Shown here one piece after another: positions 1 through 8,254 of a stretch of DNA of 37,405 nucleotides. The DNA is taken from positions 1 to 37,405 of the forward strand of contig JAACJQ010000440.1 in assembly GCA_016879935.1 (NCBI GenBank), read 5' to 3'. Positions within the stretch are counted from its first letter, which is position 1, and every line of letters starts with the position of its first letter. Made by a program: the position numbers and the translations under genes. The stretch is from Archangiaceae bacterium (GTDB lineage: Bacteria; Myxococcota; Myxococcia; Myxococcales; Myxococcaceae). Under the pieces are notes generated by a model that saw only the letters and a program-made list of their open reading frames with translations, was not told where the DNA came from and did no database searches.

Positions 1-1329
1 CCGAACGTTCCACCCGCCATCACCCGCACCACGCCCGCGAAGGTGCTGGTCGAGCTCGAGGTCATCGAGAAGGTGATGCAGCTGGCCGACGGCGTCGACT
101 ACACGTTCTGGACGTTCGGCGGCACGGTGCCCGGCCGCTGCATTCGCATTCGTGAAGGCGACACGGTGGAGTTCTGGCTCGAGAACCACCCGAACAACAA
201 GCTGCCGCACAACATCGACCTGCACGCGGTGACTGGCCCGGGCGGCGGCGCGGCGAGCACCTTCACGGCGCCGGGCCACAAGAGCCGCTTCACCTTTCAG
301 GCGCTCAACCCCGGCCTCTACATCTACCACTGCGCCACCGCGCCGGTCGGCATGCACATCGCCAACGGCATGTACGGGCTCATCTACGTGCAGCCCAAGA
401 AGCCGCTGCCGAAGGTCGATCGCGAGTACTACGTGGTGCAGGGCGACTTCTACACCGACGCCGACTTCGGCCAGAAAGGCCTGCAGCCGTTCTCGATGAA
501 GCGCGCCATCGACGAGCGCCCCTCGTACGTCGTCTTCAACGGCAGCGCGTTGTCGATGGTCGGAGACCGCGCCATCAAGGGCAAGGTCGGTGAGACGGTG
601 CGGCTCTTCGTCGGTAACGGCGGCCCGAACCTGGTCTCGAGCTTCCACGTCATCGGCGAAATCTTCGACCGCGTGTACACGGAGGGCGGCACCAGGGCGC
701 AGGAGAACGTGCAGACGACCATCGTGCCCGCGGGCGGCAGCGCCATCGTCGAGTTCAAGCTCGACACCGACGGCACGTACATTCTCGTCGACCACTCCAT
801 CTTCCGAACGTTCAACAAGGGCTCGCTCGGCATGCTGAAGGTCGAGGGCCCGGGTCGAAAAGACATCTACTCGGGCAAAGAGGTCGACGACGTGTACCTG
901 GGCGACGAGGCGGTCGCGACCTCGATCAAGGCGGGCCCGGCGGTGACTCCGGCGGCGCAGGTGAAGCCCGACGGCAAGGCGCTGTTCATGACGAGCTGCG
1001 CGATGTGCCATCAGGGTGAAGGTCAGGGCGTGCCCGGCGCGTTCCCTCCGCTCGCGAAGAGCGACTTCCTCGCGAACATCTCGAACAACAAGCGCCAGGA
1101 GCTCGTCGAGATCGTGCTCCGCGGCAAGACGGGCAAGGTGACGGTGAACGGCACCGAGTACAACGGCGTGATGACGGCGGTGGCCGGCCTCGACGACGAG
1201 AAGCTCGCCACCCTGCTCTCCTGGGTGACGAACCAGTGGGGCAACAAAGCGCCGGCCTTCACCGCCGACGAGGTGAAGAAGCTGCGTGAGGCGTTGCCCG
1301 AGGTGAAGCCCGCCACGCCGGGTCACTGA
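1..1329 (+). CDS. nirK: Copper nitrite reductase NirK with C-terminal cytochrome c domain (5' partial)
   Basis: Reduces nitrite to nitric oxide in the periplasm during denitrification. The frame is open from base 1 and its first codons (PNVPPAITR) already match the mature start of NirK, so only the signal peptide and true start are missing. Two cupredoxin domains fill about 1-860. Type 1 copper ligands are His at 208, Cys at 331, His at 355 and Met at 370. Type 2 ligands are His at 223, 328 and 793. The catalytic Asp (217) and His (646) are present. A cytochrome c domain follows, with CAMCH heme-binding Cys codons at 997 and 1006 and His at 1009. Fused heme domains are known in some NirK enzymes and can deliver electrons directly to the type 1 copper. 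nirV and a SCO gene follow as an operon. The family call is secure; the N-terminus is unseen. Confidence 0.96.
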   Translation, partial: PNVPPAITRTTPAKVLVELEVIEKVMQLADGVDYTFWTFGGTVPGRCIRIREGDTVEFWLENHPNNKLPHNIDLHAVTGPGGGAASTFTAPGHKSRFTFQALNPGLYIYHCATAPVGMHIANGMYGLIYVQPKKPLPKVDREYYVVQGDFYTDADFGQKGLQPFSMKRAIDERPSYVVFNGSALSMVGDRAIKGKVGETVRLFVGNGGPNLVSSFHVIGEIFDRVYTEGGTRAQENVQTTIVPAGGSAIVEFKLDTDGTYILVDHSIFRTFNKGSLGMLKVEGPGRKDIYSGKEVDDVYLGDEAVATSIKAGPAVTPAAQVKPDGKALFMTSCAMCHQGEGQGVPGAFPPLAKSDFLANISNNKRQELVEIVLRGKTGKVTVNGTEYNGVMTAVAGLDDEKLATLLSWVTNQWGNKAPAFTADEVKKLREALPEVKPATPGH

Positions 1330-1339
1330 GGAAGAAGCC

Positions 1340-2098
1340 ATGCGCCGCGCGCTCTTCATGCTGACGATGGTGGTGAGCGTCGCGGGCGCTGCGCAGCCGA
1401 TGGTCTCGATACCCGACGGGCGGTTCGCGCCGCTCTTCGGGCTCGACGTCGGGCAGCAGGCCTTCCCCATCGCGGGCTTTCGCATCGACGTTCGCCCGGT
1501 GACGCGTGCCCGGTTCGCCGCGTTCCTCTCGGCGAACCCGCAGTGGACGAAGGCGCGCGTGGCGAAGGCCCTCGCTGACGAGAAGTACCTCGACGGCTTC
1601 GACGCGAAGACGAACCCCGAAGCGCCGGTGACGGGCATCTCGTACTTCGCGGCCCGGGCCTTCTGCGCCGACCGCGGTGGTCGGCTCCCCACGACGCTCG
1701 AGTGGGAATACGTGGCCGCGGCCGACGAGACGAGACGCGACGCCGCGCGAGAGGCCGACTTCGCGCAGCGCATTCTCGACTGGTACGGCAAACCGAACCG
1801 GCCCGACGACCTGCTGCAGCCGGGCAGTCCGCGCAACGTGTACGGCGTCGAGGCGTTGCATGGCCTCGTCTGGGAGTGGACCGACGACTTCAACGGCCTC
1901 TTCGTCACCGGCGACAACCGGCAGGACGGCGACAAGGACCCGAAGGCGATGTGTGGCGCCGGTGCGACCGGCAGCGCCCGCCGCGAGGACTACGCGGCCT
2001 TCATGCGGTACGCGATGCGCTCGAGCCTCACGCCCCGCTCGTCGCTGCCACGCCTGGGCTTTCGCTGCGTGATGAACGTCGAACGGAGCACGCCATGA
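1340..2098 (+). CDS. nirV: NirV-like formylglycine-generating-enzyme-fold protein, exported
   Basis: A 252-residue protein with a signal peptide (residues 1 to about 18, ending VAGAA) and an FGE/SUMF1-type fold. Recognisable blocks are GGRLPTTLEWEYVAAA, GLVWEWTDDF and the terminal LGFRC. Proteins of this family encoded next to nirK are called NirV; their biochemical role is unsettled. The two copper-binding cysteines of true FGE (human Cys336 and Cys341) align with Ala and Tyr in DYAAFMRYAMRSS, so sulfatase activation is unlikely. I infer a structural or maturation role for nitrite reductase. The start follows a GAGGAAGAA ribosome-binding sequence 11 bases after the nirK stop. The stop overlaps the next start as ATGA, which suggests coupled translation. 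Confidence 0.85.
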   Translation: MRRALFMLTMVVSVAGAAQPMVSIPDGRFAPLFGLDVGQQAFPIAGFRIDVRPVTRARFAAFLSANPQWTKARVAKALADEKYLDGFDAKTNPEAPVTGISYFAARAFCADRGGRLPTTLEWEYVAAADETRRDAAREADFAQRILDWYGKPNRPDDLLQPGSPRNVYGVEALHGLVWEWTDDFNGLFVTGDNRQDGDKDPKAMCGAGATGSARREDYAAFMRYAMRSSLTPRSSLPRLGFRCVMNVERSTP

Positions 2099-2664
2099 GA
2101 TTTCTGCTCTCGTTGTGTCTGGCCACATCGGCCCTCGCCGCGCCCGAAGAGAAGAACGTGCTCGCGCTGCCGACGCAGTGGAACACCGAGGCCGGCAAAC
2201 GCACGACGCTCGAGGCGTGGAAGGGGCGCCATTACGCGCTCACGTTCGTCTACACCTCGTGCGCCGGCAGCTGCCCGCTCACCACGAAGAAGCTGAAGCG
2301 GCTCGACGCGGCGCTCGAGAAGGCCGGTAAGCCGCTCGACCTCGTCATCGTCAGCCTCGACCCGAGCCACGACACGCCCGAGCAGGTGAAGCAGTACCGC
2401 GCGCGCTACGGCGTGGAAGACGCGAAGCGCTGGAACGTGCTCGTGGGCGACGACGCGCAGGTGCGCACGCTGACGATGCTGCTCGAGTTCAAGTACACGA
2501 AGAACCCCGAGTCGGGCGTCATCCTCCACGACAACACGGTGTTCCTCGTCGGCCCCGACGGCAGCGTTCAGACCTCGATGTCGTCGCTCGACCAGCCGAT
2601 GGAGGCGTTCATCGACGCAGTGCCCGCGTCCCCTGCACGAGGGCAGAAACGGCCTTCTCGATGA
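2095..2664 (+). CDS. SCO1/SenC-family copper chaperone
   Basis: A 189-residue exported thioredoxin-fold protein. The signal peptide spans residues 1 to about 15 (ends SALAA). The copper/redox motif CAGSC puts Cys at 56 and 60, and the third ligand is His145 in ILHDNTVFLV. SCO proteins deliver copper to cuproenzymes, classically the CuA site of cytochrome oxidase. As the third gene of a nirK-nirV operon this one probably metallates NirK, which is inference from context. The start codon overlaps the nirV stop (ATGA). The last 56 bases overlap the 3' end of the convergent aldehyde dehydrogenase gene, giving a Pro/Arg-rich tail outside the conserved domain. Confidence 0.92.
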   Translation: MRFLLSLCLATSALAAPEEKNVLALPTQWNTEAGKRTTLEAWKGRHYALTFVYTSCAGSCPLTTKKLKRLDAALEKAGKPLDLVIVSLDPSHDTPEQVKQYRARYGVEDAKRWNVLVGDDAQVRTLTMLLEFKYTKNPESGVILHDNTVFLVGPDGSVQTSMSSLDQPMEAFIDAVPASPARGQKRPSR

Positions 2665-4024
2665 GCGTGCCCATGGGTGGCGCCATCAACTTCCGCGCGG
2701 GGCTGAAGCGACTGGCGACGAGTACCGAGCGCGCGTGGCTGAACGTCTCGAAGCCCTGACGGCCGTGGTACGCGCCCAGGCCGCTGGCGCCGACGCCGCC
2801 AAAGGGCAGTGACTCCTGCGCGAAGTGCACGAGTGTGTCGTTGACGCAGGCGCCGCCAGACTTCACGCGCGCGAGGATGCGGTCGGCGCGGCGGGCGTCG
2901 TCGTCGAAGTAGTAGAACGCGGGCGGGTGCGGCCGTGAGGCGATGCGGCTGATGGCTTCGTCCATCGAGTCGTACGTCTCGATGGGCAGCACGGGGCCGA
3001 AGAGCTCTTCCTGCATCGCGATGGAGTCGGGCCGAACATCGAGCAGCGCGACCGGCGCCATCACGCGACCACTCGTCACAGCGTCGCTCAGCACCTCGAC
3101 CCGCGCGCCCTTCACCTTCGCGTCTTCGACGATGCGCAAGAGTCGTGCGTGCGCCCGCTCGTTGATGATGCCGGTGAGCCCGTCGAGCCGCGGGTACGCC
3201 TTCGCCACGCTGCGCTTCAACGCCTCGACGAAGCGGTGCTCGCTGCCCTTCTTCACCAGCACGTAGTCGGGTGCGATGCAGGTCTGGCCGGCGTTGAAGA
3301 GCTTTCCGACGACGATGCGCTCGGCGGCGAGGTCGAGGTCGTACGACTCGTGCACGAGCGCGGGAGACTTACCGCCCAGCTCGAGCGTCACCGGCGTGAG
3401 GTTCTTCGCACAGGCTTCGGCGACCAGCCGGCCCACCTGCGTCGAGCCGGTGAACAGCAGCGCGTCGAGCGGCAGCTGCGTGACCGCGCGCGCGATGTCG
3501 GCGCCACCCGTCACCACCACGACCTCTTCTGCGGTGAACACGTCGGCGACGAGGCGCGCGAGCAGCGCAGACGTCTGGGGCGTGAGCTCCGAAGGCTTGA
3601 GCAGCACGCGATTACCCGCGGCGAGTGCAGGAGCGAGCGGCCCGAGCGCGAGGTTCACCGGGTAGTTCCACGGCGCGATGATGCCGACGACACCGCGAGG
3701 CAGGTGCTCGACGAACGCCTTCGACGGCAGGAAGAACGGGTGTGGCCGCGCGGGCGTCCGCTCCATCCACTTCGCGAGGTGGCGGCGGGCGTACCGAACG
3801 GCGTCGACGGTGAGCAGCACGTCGGCGGTCAACGTCTCTCCCCGGCCGCGCACGCTGAAGTCTTCGGCGATGGCGTCGACGAAGGCGTCACGGTGGTCGA
3901 CGAGCAACCGCTCGAGGCGCGCGAGGCGATCATCACGCTCGTCGAAGGAGGGCACCGGCACGGCATCGGCCGCACGGCGCAGGTGACCAAAGGCACGAGA
4001 GACAGGGTCGAGCGGTGCTTGCAT
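2609..4024 (-). CDS. NAD(P)-dependent aldehyde dehydrogenase, coniferyl-aldehyde-dehydrogenase type
   Basis: Oxidises an aldehyde to the carboxylic acid in the cytosol. It is a full-length ALDH of 471 residues with the coenzyme-binding block APWNYP (about 117-122), FTGSTQVGR (about 191-199), the general base Glu215 in LELGGKSP and the catalytic Cys249 in NAGQTC. The short form without an N-terminal extension, and the motif RGVVGIIAPWNYP, resemble the coniferyl/long-chain aldehyde dehydrogenase branch. It is divergent from a FadR-like regulator, and a degenerate FadR-type site lies about 21 bases upstream of its start. With the nearby GMC alcohol oxidase, an aldehyde made by that enzyme is a reasonable substrate (inference). 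Its 3' end overlaps the SCO gene by 56 bases. Confidence 0.9.
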   Translation of the reverse strand: MQAPLDPVSRAFGHLRRAADAVPVPSFDERDDRLARLERLLVDHRDAFVDAIAEDFSVRGRGETLTADVLLTVDAVRYARRHLAKWMERTPARPHPFFLPSKAFVEHLPRGVVGIIAPWNYPVNLALGPLAPALAAGNRVLLKPSELTPQTSALLARLVADVFTAEEVVVVTGGADIARAVTQLPLDALLFTGSTQVGRLVAEACAKNLTPVTLELGGKSPALVHESYDLDLAAERIVVGKLFNAGQTCIAPDYVLVKKGSEHRFVEALKRSVAKAYPRLDGLTGIINERAHARLLRIVEDAKVKGARVEVLSDAVTSGRVMAPVALLDVRPDSIAMQEELFGPVLPIETYDSMDEAISRIASRPHPPAFYYFDDDARRADRILARVKSGGACVNDTLVHFAQESLPFGGVGASGLGAYHGRQGFETFSHARSVLVASRFSPARKLMAPPMGTLIEKAVSALVQGTRALRR

Positions 4025-4044
4025 GGCGAATTCTCCAAAGGATC

Positions 4045-4061
4045 GACTGGCCCGACCACTT
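4045..4061. promoter_or_regulatory. Degenerate FadR-type operator upstream of the aldehyde dehydrogenase
   Basis: GACTGGCCCGACCACTT matches the nearby perfect palindrome at 13 of 17 positions and keeps the CTGG...GACCA core. It lies 21 bases upstream of the ALDH start on the other strand. A role in repressing ALDH is inferred from the match and position. Confidence 0.5.
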
Positions 4062-4122
4062 CTCCACCCTCGCCACCCTCGGCGTCAAGGAGGGGGCTTG
4101 TGGAAGGCCCAACCAGTCAGCT

Positions 4123-4139
4123 AACTGGTCGGACCAGTT
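4123..4139. promoter_or_regulatory. Perfect FadR/GntR-type operator abutting the regulator start codon
   Basis: AACTGGTCGGACCAGTT is a perfect inverted repeat with 8-base arms around one central base. It contains the TGGTNNNACCA core recognised by FadR-subfamily GntR proteins and closely resembles the E. coli FadR consensus. The ATG of the regulator gene begins at the next base. An upstream half-site ACCAGT (4112-4117) forms a second nested palindrome with ACTGGT (4124-4129). A regulator bound here would block its own transcription or translation start, so autoregulation is likely. The site is read directly; binding is inference. Confidence 0.8.
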
Positions 4140-4841
4140 ATGACCCAGACCGCCCGAAAGAACGTCGCCGAGAAGATCGCCAGCACCCTGCGCACGGCCA
4201 TCGTGAAGGGGCGCCTCCAGCCCGGCGACGCGCTGCCGTCGGAGCGTGAGCTCGCCGAGAAGTACGACGTGAACCGCTCGAGCGTGCGTGAAGCGATGAA
4301 GCGGCTCGAGGCGTGGGGGCTGGTGAAGATTCGGCAGGGCGGCGCGACGCGCGTGGCCGACCTGCTGCTCGACGCGGGCCTGGGGCTCGTTCCCGCGCTC
4401 ATCGAAGCCGGCGGCGAGATGGGCATGGGCATCATGCGCGACCTGCACGAGGTGCGTGGGCTGCTGCTTGGCTGGGGTGCAGAGCAGGCGGCGAAGAAGG
4501 CCGACGCGGCGTCGATGGCGCGACTCGAAGAGCTCGCGAAGCAGCTCGCCGACCCGAAGGCGAAGGCCGCTCAGCTGCAGCAGCTCGACTACGACTTCTT
4601 CCAGGAGCTGATGCTCATCTCGGGCAACCAGCTGCTCACGCTGCTCTCGCGCGTGGTGCGTGACGTCTACTTCCAGGGCGCGGAGCGGTTTCTGCCGCTG
4701 TACCGCTCCGACGTCTTCGACCCGAAGCACCACCGCCGCGCCGTGATGGCCATTCGCGCAAGAGACGCACAGGCGGCTTCCGATGCGATGCGCGCTCACG
4801 CCGCGTCTGCGCTCGCTCTGCTCGAGGAGAAAGCCCGATGA
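4140..4841 (+). CDS. GntR-family transcriptional regulator, FadR-like
   Basis: A 233-residue DNA-binding repressor or activator. The N-terminal winged helix (about 8-75) has the GntR signature LPSERELAEKYDVNRSSVRE followed by LVKIRQGG. The C-terminal helical ligand domain (about 85-230) contains LDYDFFQELMLISGN, which resembles both the FCD domain and the equivalent LDYNIFRGLAFASGN of E. coli FadR. FadR proteins respond to long-chain acyl-CoA; the ligand here is unknown. A perfect FadR-type palindrome ends one base before the start codon. The gene heads a run ending with the GMC oxidoreductase and MYXO-CTERM-like genes, and its stop overlaps the next start (ATGA). Regulation of this run and of the divergent aldehyde dehydrogenase is inferred. 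Confidence 0.9.
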   Translation: MTQTARKNVAEKIASTLRTAIVKGRLQPGDALPSERELAEKYDVNRSSVREAMKRLEAWGLVKIRQGGATRVADLLLDAGLGLVPALIEAGGEMGMGIMRDLHEVRGLLLGWGAEQAAKKADAASMARLEELAKQLADPKAKAAQLQQLDYDFFQELMLISGNQLLTLLSRVVRDVYFQGAERFLPLYRSDVFDPKHHRRAVMAIRARDAQAASDAMRAHAASALALLEEKAR

Positions 4842-5848
4842 CTGCGCTGACTTCGCTGTTCACGAAAGAGCCGGCCGACAACGCGCTCCGCTTTCACGGC
4901 CAGGCTGGCCACGTTGAGAGCTACTTCCTGCGCGCGAACGACCCGCACCGCCCACGCGCGTTCTGGCTGAAACAGTGCGTGCTCGCGCCACTGGAAGGCC
5001 CCGCGCTCGCCGAGAGCTGGTTCATCTGGTTCGACGGAGAGCAGCGCCGCACCATCGCGCAGCGCGTGTAGCAGCCGTTCTCCGAGGTCTCGTTCTCGGG
5101 CGACGACGTGAACTCGAAGGCCATCACGCTCGACCTGCGCGGGAAGGCCCGCGGCTCCCTCGACGCGCCCGAGGGTACGGCGGGCTTCGACGTCTCGTGG
5201 AAGCCGGTCGACTCGCCGATGGCCGCGCCGCTCTCGATTCTGCCGTGGAAGCTGCTTCGCGCCGGGCCGTTTCCGAAGTCGAAGCTGCTCACGCCCTCCC
5301 CTGCGCTGACCTTCGCGGGCTCGCTCACGCTTCCCGGTGAGACGGTGAACGTCGACGGGTGGCTCGGCATGCAGGGCCACAACTGGGGCGTCGAGCACAC
5401 GTTCGAGTACGCGTGGGGCCAGTGCGTCTTCCCCGAGGCCGACGCGATGCTCGAGGGCTTCAGCGCGCGCGTGAAGGTCGGCGGCCGCACCACGCCGCGC
5501 CTCTCGGGGCTCGTCGTTCGTCGCGGCGCGCGCACGTACCGCTTCGACCGCATCTTCGACGGCTGGCGGCAACGCGCGACGGTCGACGACGACCGGTGGA
5601 CGCTCTCGCTGCGCAGCGACGACGGCGACGTCACGCTCGCGATGGACGCACGCAGCCAGCCGATGGTGTGCCTCGGCTACGACAACCCGAACGGTGAGCG
5701 GTCGTACTGCTTCAACAGCAAGCTCGCGGCGGTCGAAGCCACGGTGCGACCGAGCGACGGCGCCTCGTTCACCTTGAAGAGCGCTCACGGCGGCGCGCTC
5801 GAGTTCCTTCGTCGTCAGGCCGACCCCCGCTTCACCCGCGTCGTCTGA
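4838..5848 (+). pseudogene. AttH/CrtC lipocalin-like protein interrupted by an in-frame amber codon
   Basis: One reading frame of 336 codons is broken only by TAG at 5069-5071 (codon 78). On both sides the sequence is protein-like and in the same frame: DGEQRRTIAQRV, then the stop, then QPFSEVSFSGDD. The downstream part has GMQGHNWGVEHTFEYAWGQC, reminiscent of the AttH/hydroxyneurosporene-dehydrogenase (CrtC) lipocalin-like fold found beside lipid or isoprenoid oxidation genes. The start overlaps the regulator stop (ATGA), so it belongs to that operon. A recent nonsense mutation, a sequencing error or readthrough would each explain the stop. Reinitiation at the GTG at 5108 could make a 246-residue C-terminal piece. 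The family assignment is tentative. Confidence 0.7.
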
Positions 5849-5858
5849 GGAGCCACCC

Positions 5859-6314
5859 ATGAAGCTCTCGTTCCAGGAGACGATGCGCGGCGAAGTGATG
5901 AGCCTGAGCGGCTACGTCTCGCCCATCGCGTTTCACATTCGCACCCGGCAGACGCACGGCGGGCACTTCGAGTTCGACGGCGTGGTGCACGCGGGGCCGT
6001 TCGGTGACGAAGCGACGTGCACTGGCGAGCTCGTCATCTCGCTCGGCGCGCTCGTGTACGAGGTGCGGTGGGGCGACTTCGTGCTGAAGGGGAAGAAGAC
6101 GCCGAGTGTCTTGTCTCCGCTGCGCTCGATGACGGTGCTGCCGGTGACGCTCGAGCGAAAGGGAGAGACGGTCGCCTCGGGCACCATGACGTTCGACCTG
6201 CTCGACCTGCCGTCGTTCCTCGCGTCGTGGCTGCCGATGCCGAGCCGTCACACGCGGCGCTTCGAAGCGCGTCACGCCGCCGTCGCTCGCCGCCAGCTCG
6301 TCGGAGGGTCGTGA
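5859..6314 (+). CDS. Conserved protein of unknown function in the GMC oxidoreductase operon
   Basis: A 151-residue protein with no signal peptide or membrane segment. It is beta-rich in appearance (FQETMRGEVMSLSGYVSPIAFHIRTRQ...). I do not recognise the family with confidence. Opening strands of the type 'F.ETM.G' occur in proteins or domains accompanying large GMC oxidoreductases, so it may be an accessory or lipid-binding partner of the next gene product. It starts 10 bases after the lipocalin-like gene, behind a GAGGAG ribosome-binding sequence, and its stop overlaps the GMC start as TGATG. That arrangement argues for coordinated production with the oxidase. Confidence 0.75.
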   Translation: MKLSFQETMRGEVMSLSGYVSPIAFHIRTRQTHGGHFEFDGVVHAGPFGDEATCTGELVISLGALVYEVRWGDFVLKGKKTPSVLSPLRSMTVLPVTLERKGETVASGTMTFDLLDLPSFLASWLPMPSRHTRRFEARHAAVARRQLVGGS

Positions 6315-8254
6315 TGTTCTCGGCCGACGAGCTTCGCCGCCTCGAAGTGTTCGCCAGCACGGTGCTCCCCGCTGGTCAGGTGCTGCCCGCTGCTGGAGCT
6401 CGAGCCGCCACTCGCGCCGCCGCGCTCATCGAGAAGTTGCCTCGCGCGGCCCAGACGGGCTTTCACGCGTTGCTGCGCTCGCTCGATGCGCAGGCCCTGG
6501 TGTCGTTTCGCAGCCGGTTCTCGCAGCTGCCGCTGGGCCGACGCGTCGAAGTGCTCGAAGCGCTCGACGCCAATGAAGCGACGAGCCTCGCGCTGCGGGC
6601 GCTCCTGTCTCCCGTGAAGCTCGGGTACTTCGACGACCGCGCCGTCTTCGAAGCGCTGGGCTGCACGTACGAGGTGCAACGGCCGAAGGTGCTCGAGCAC
6701 GCGCGCTGGCGGGAGCAACACGTCGACGCCGCCACGCTGCCCGATGGCGAGACGCTCGAGTGTGACGTCGTCATCGTCGGCACCGGTGCAGGTGGTGCTC
6801 CCCTCGCCCACGCGCTCGCGAGCCAGGGTCACGCCGTGCTGCTCGTCGAAGAAGGCGGGTTCTTCACCCGCAAGGACTTCACCGGCCGCTCGATGGAGAT
6901 GATGCAGACGCTCTATCGGCAGAGCGGGCTCACGGTCGCGTTCGGCAACACGGCGATTCCCATTCCCATCGGCAAGGGCGTCGGCGGCACCACCCTCATC
7001 AACTCAGGCACGTGTTTTCGCGTTCCATCGTCCGTGCTCGCGAGCTGGCGCAGCAGCGGGCTCGGTGAGTTCACCGATGACGCGCTCGCGCCGCACTACG
7101 AAGCCGTCGAGAAGTTCCTCGAGGTGGGCCCGTCGTCGAAGGCCGCGCTTGGAAAACCGGCGGAGCTCATCGCGAAGGGCTGTGACGCGCTCGGGTACTC
7201 GCACCAAGCGCTGAAACGAAACGCTCCGGGCTGCGACGGCCAGGGGCTGTGCTGCTTCGGCTGCCCGACCGACGCGAAGCGCTCGATGAACGTCTCGTAC
7301 GTTCCCGCGGCGCTCGACAAGGGCGCGCAGCTGCTCACCGGCTTCAAGGTCGAGCGCGTGCTCACCGAGCGTGGCGTCGCGACGGGCGTCTCCGGCACCG
7401 CGCAGGGAAAGCCGCTCACGGTGCGCGCGAAGGTCGTCGTCGTGTCGTGCGGCTCGCTCATGACGCCGGTGCTGCTCGAGCGCAGCGGGCTCGCGAAGAC
7501 GTCGGGCCAGCTCGGCCGCAACCTCTCCATTCACCCCGCGTCGGCGGCCATCGGGCTCTTCGAGGAGTCGGTGAATCCTTCGCGCACGGTTCCGCAGGGC
7601 TACGCCATCGACGAGTTCGCGAGCGAGGGCCTGTACTTCGAAGGCGGCACCACGCCGGCAGACCTCTCGGCCGTCGCGCTCGCGGGCTTCGGGCCGTCGT
7701 TCACGGCGTTCATGGAGCAGTTCGACCACACGTTCGGGTTCGGCTTCATGGTGAAGGACACCTCGCGTGGGCGCGTGACGGCGAACCGCGATGGAACGCC
7801 CTCCATCTCGTACTGGCTCAACGACCACGACCTCGCGCAGGTGCGGCGCGGCTTCGGCATTCTCGCGCGCGTGTACTTCGCGGCCGGTGCGAAAGAAGTT
7901 CGCGTGCCCGTGCGTGGTCACGAGCGGCTGCGGTCACTGAATGACGTGCAGGCGCTCGAGCAGGCCCGCTTCGCCGCGCGGCACGTCGACCTCACCGCGT
8001 ACCACCCGCTCGGCACCGCACGCATGGGCATCGACCCGCTCGCCTCGGTCGTCGACGGCACGCACGAGACCCACGACGTCACCAACCTGTTCATCGTCGA
8101 TGGCTCAGCGGTGCCCAGCTCACTCGGCGTGAATCCTCAGCTCACCATCATGGCGATGGCGTTGCGGGCGGCGCGCTTCGTGGGACAGCGGCTCGAGCGG
8201 CTCCACATGAACTCGGCGAACGACGGAGCTACGCTGCACGCCAGGGCCGGATGA
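6314..8254 (+). CDS. GMC-family FAD-dependent oxidoreductase, long-chain alcohol oxidase-like
   Basis: A 646-residue flavoenzyme that oxidises an alcohol group. The ADP-binding Rossmann motif VIVGTGAGGAPLAHALASQG lies at about 153-172. A second FAD block, GKGVGGTTLINSG, is near 220. A Cys-rich segment CDGQGLCCFGCP (about 307-318) resembles that of plant and microbial long-chain fatty alcohol oxidases. Near the C-terminus are HPLGTARMG and VPSSLGVNPQLTIMAMA, carrying the catalytic His/Asn region. The first 100 residues are a helical extension of the kind seen ahead of such oxidases. The substrate is not visible in the sequence. The FadR-type operator upstream and the divergent aldehyde dehydrogenase favour a fatty or isoprenoid alcohol. 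It overlaps both neighbours by a few bases. Confidence 0.9.
   Translation: MFSADELRRLEVFASTVLPAGQVLPAAGARAATRAAALIEKLPRAAQTGFHALLRSLDAQALVSFRSRFSQLPLGRRVEVLEALDANEATSLALRALLSPVKLGYFDDRAVFEALGCTYEVQRPKVLEHARWREQHVDAATLPDGETLECDVVIVGTGAGGAPLAHALASQGHAVLLVEEGGFFTRKDFTGRSMEMMQTLYRQSGLTVAFGNTAIPIPIGKGVGGTTLINSGTCFRVPSSVLASWRSSGLGEFTDDALAPHYEAVEKFLEVGPSSKAALGKPAELIAKGCDALGYSHQALKRNAPGCDGQGLCCFGCPTDAKRSMNVSYVPAALDKGAQLLTGFKVERVLTERGVATGVSGTAQGKPLTVRAKVVVVSCGSLMTPVLLERSGLAKTSGQLGRNLSIHPASAAIGLFEESVNPSRTVPQGYAIDEFASEGLYFEGGTTPADLSAVALAGFGPSFTAFMEQFDHTFGFGFMVKDTSRGRVTANRDGTPSISYWLNDHDLAQVRRGFGILARVYFAAGAKEVRVPVRGHERLRSLNDVQALEQARFAARHVDLTAYHPLGTARMGIDPLASVVDGTHETHDVTNLFIVDGSAVPSSLGVNPQLTIMAMALRAARFVGQRLERLHMNSANDGATLHARAG

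Noticed and set aside
1259-2128. Long open frames antisense to nirV and to many other genes
   Set aside because: They are Arg/His/Ala-rich translations opposite well-supported genes, a known effect of GC-rich codon bias; none has a recognisable motif or ribosome-binding sequence.
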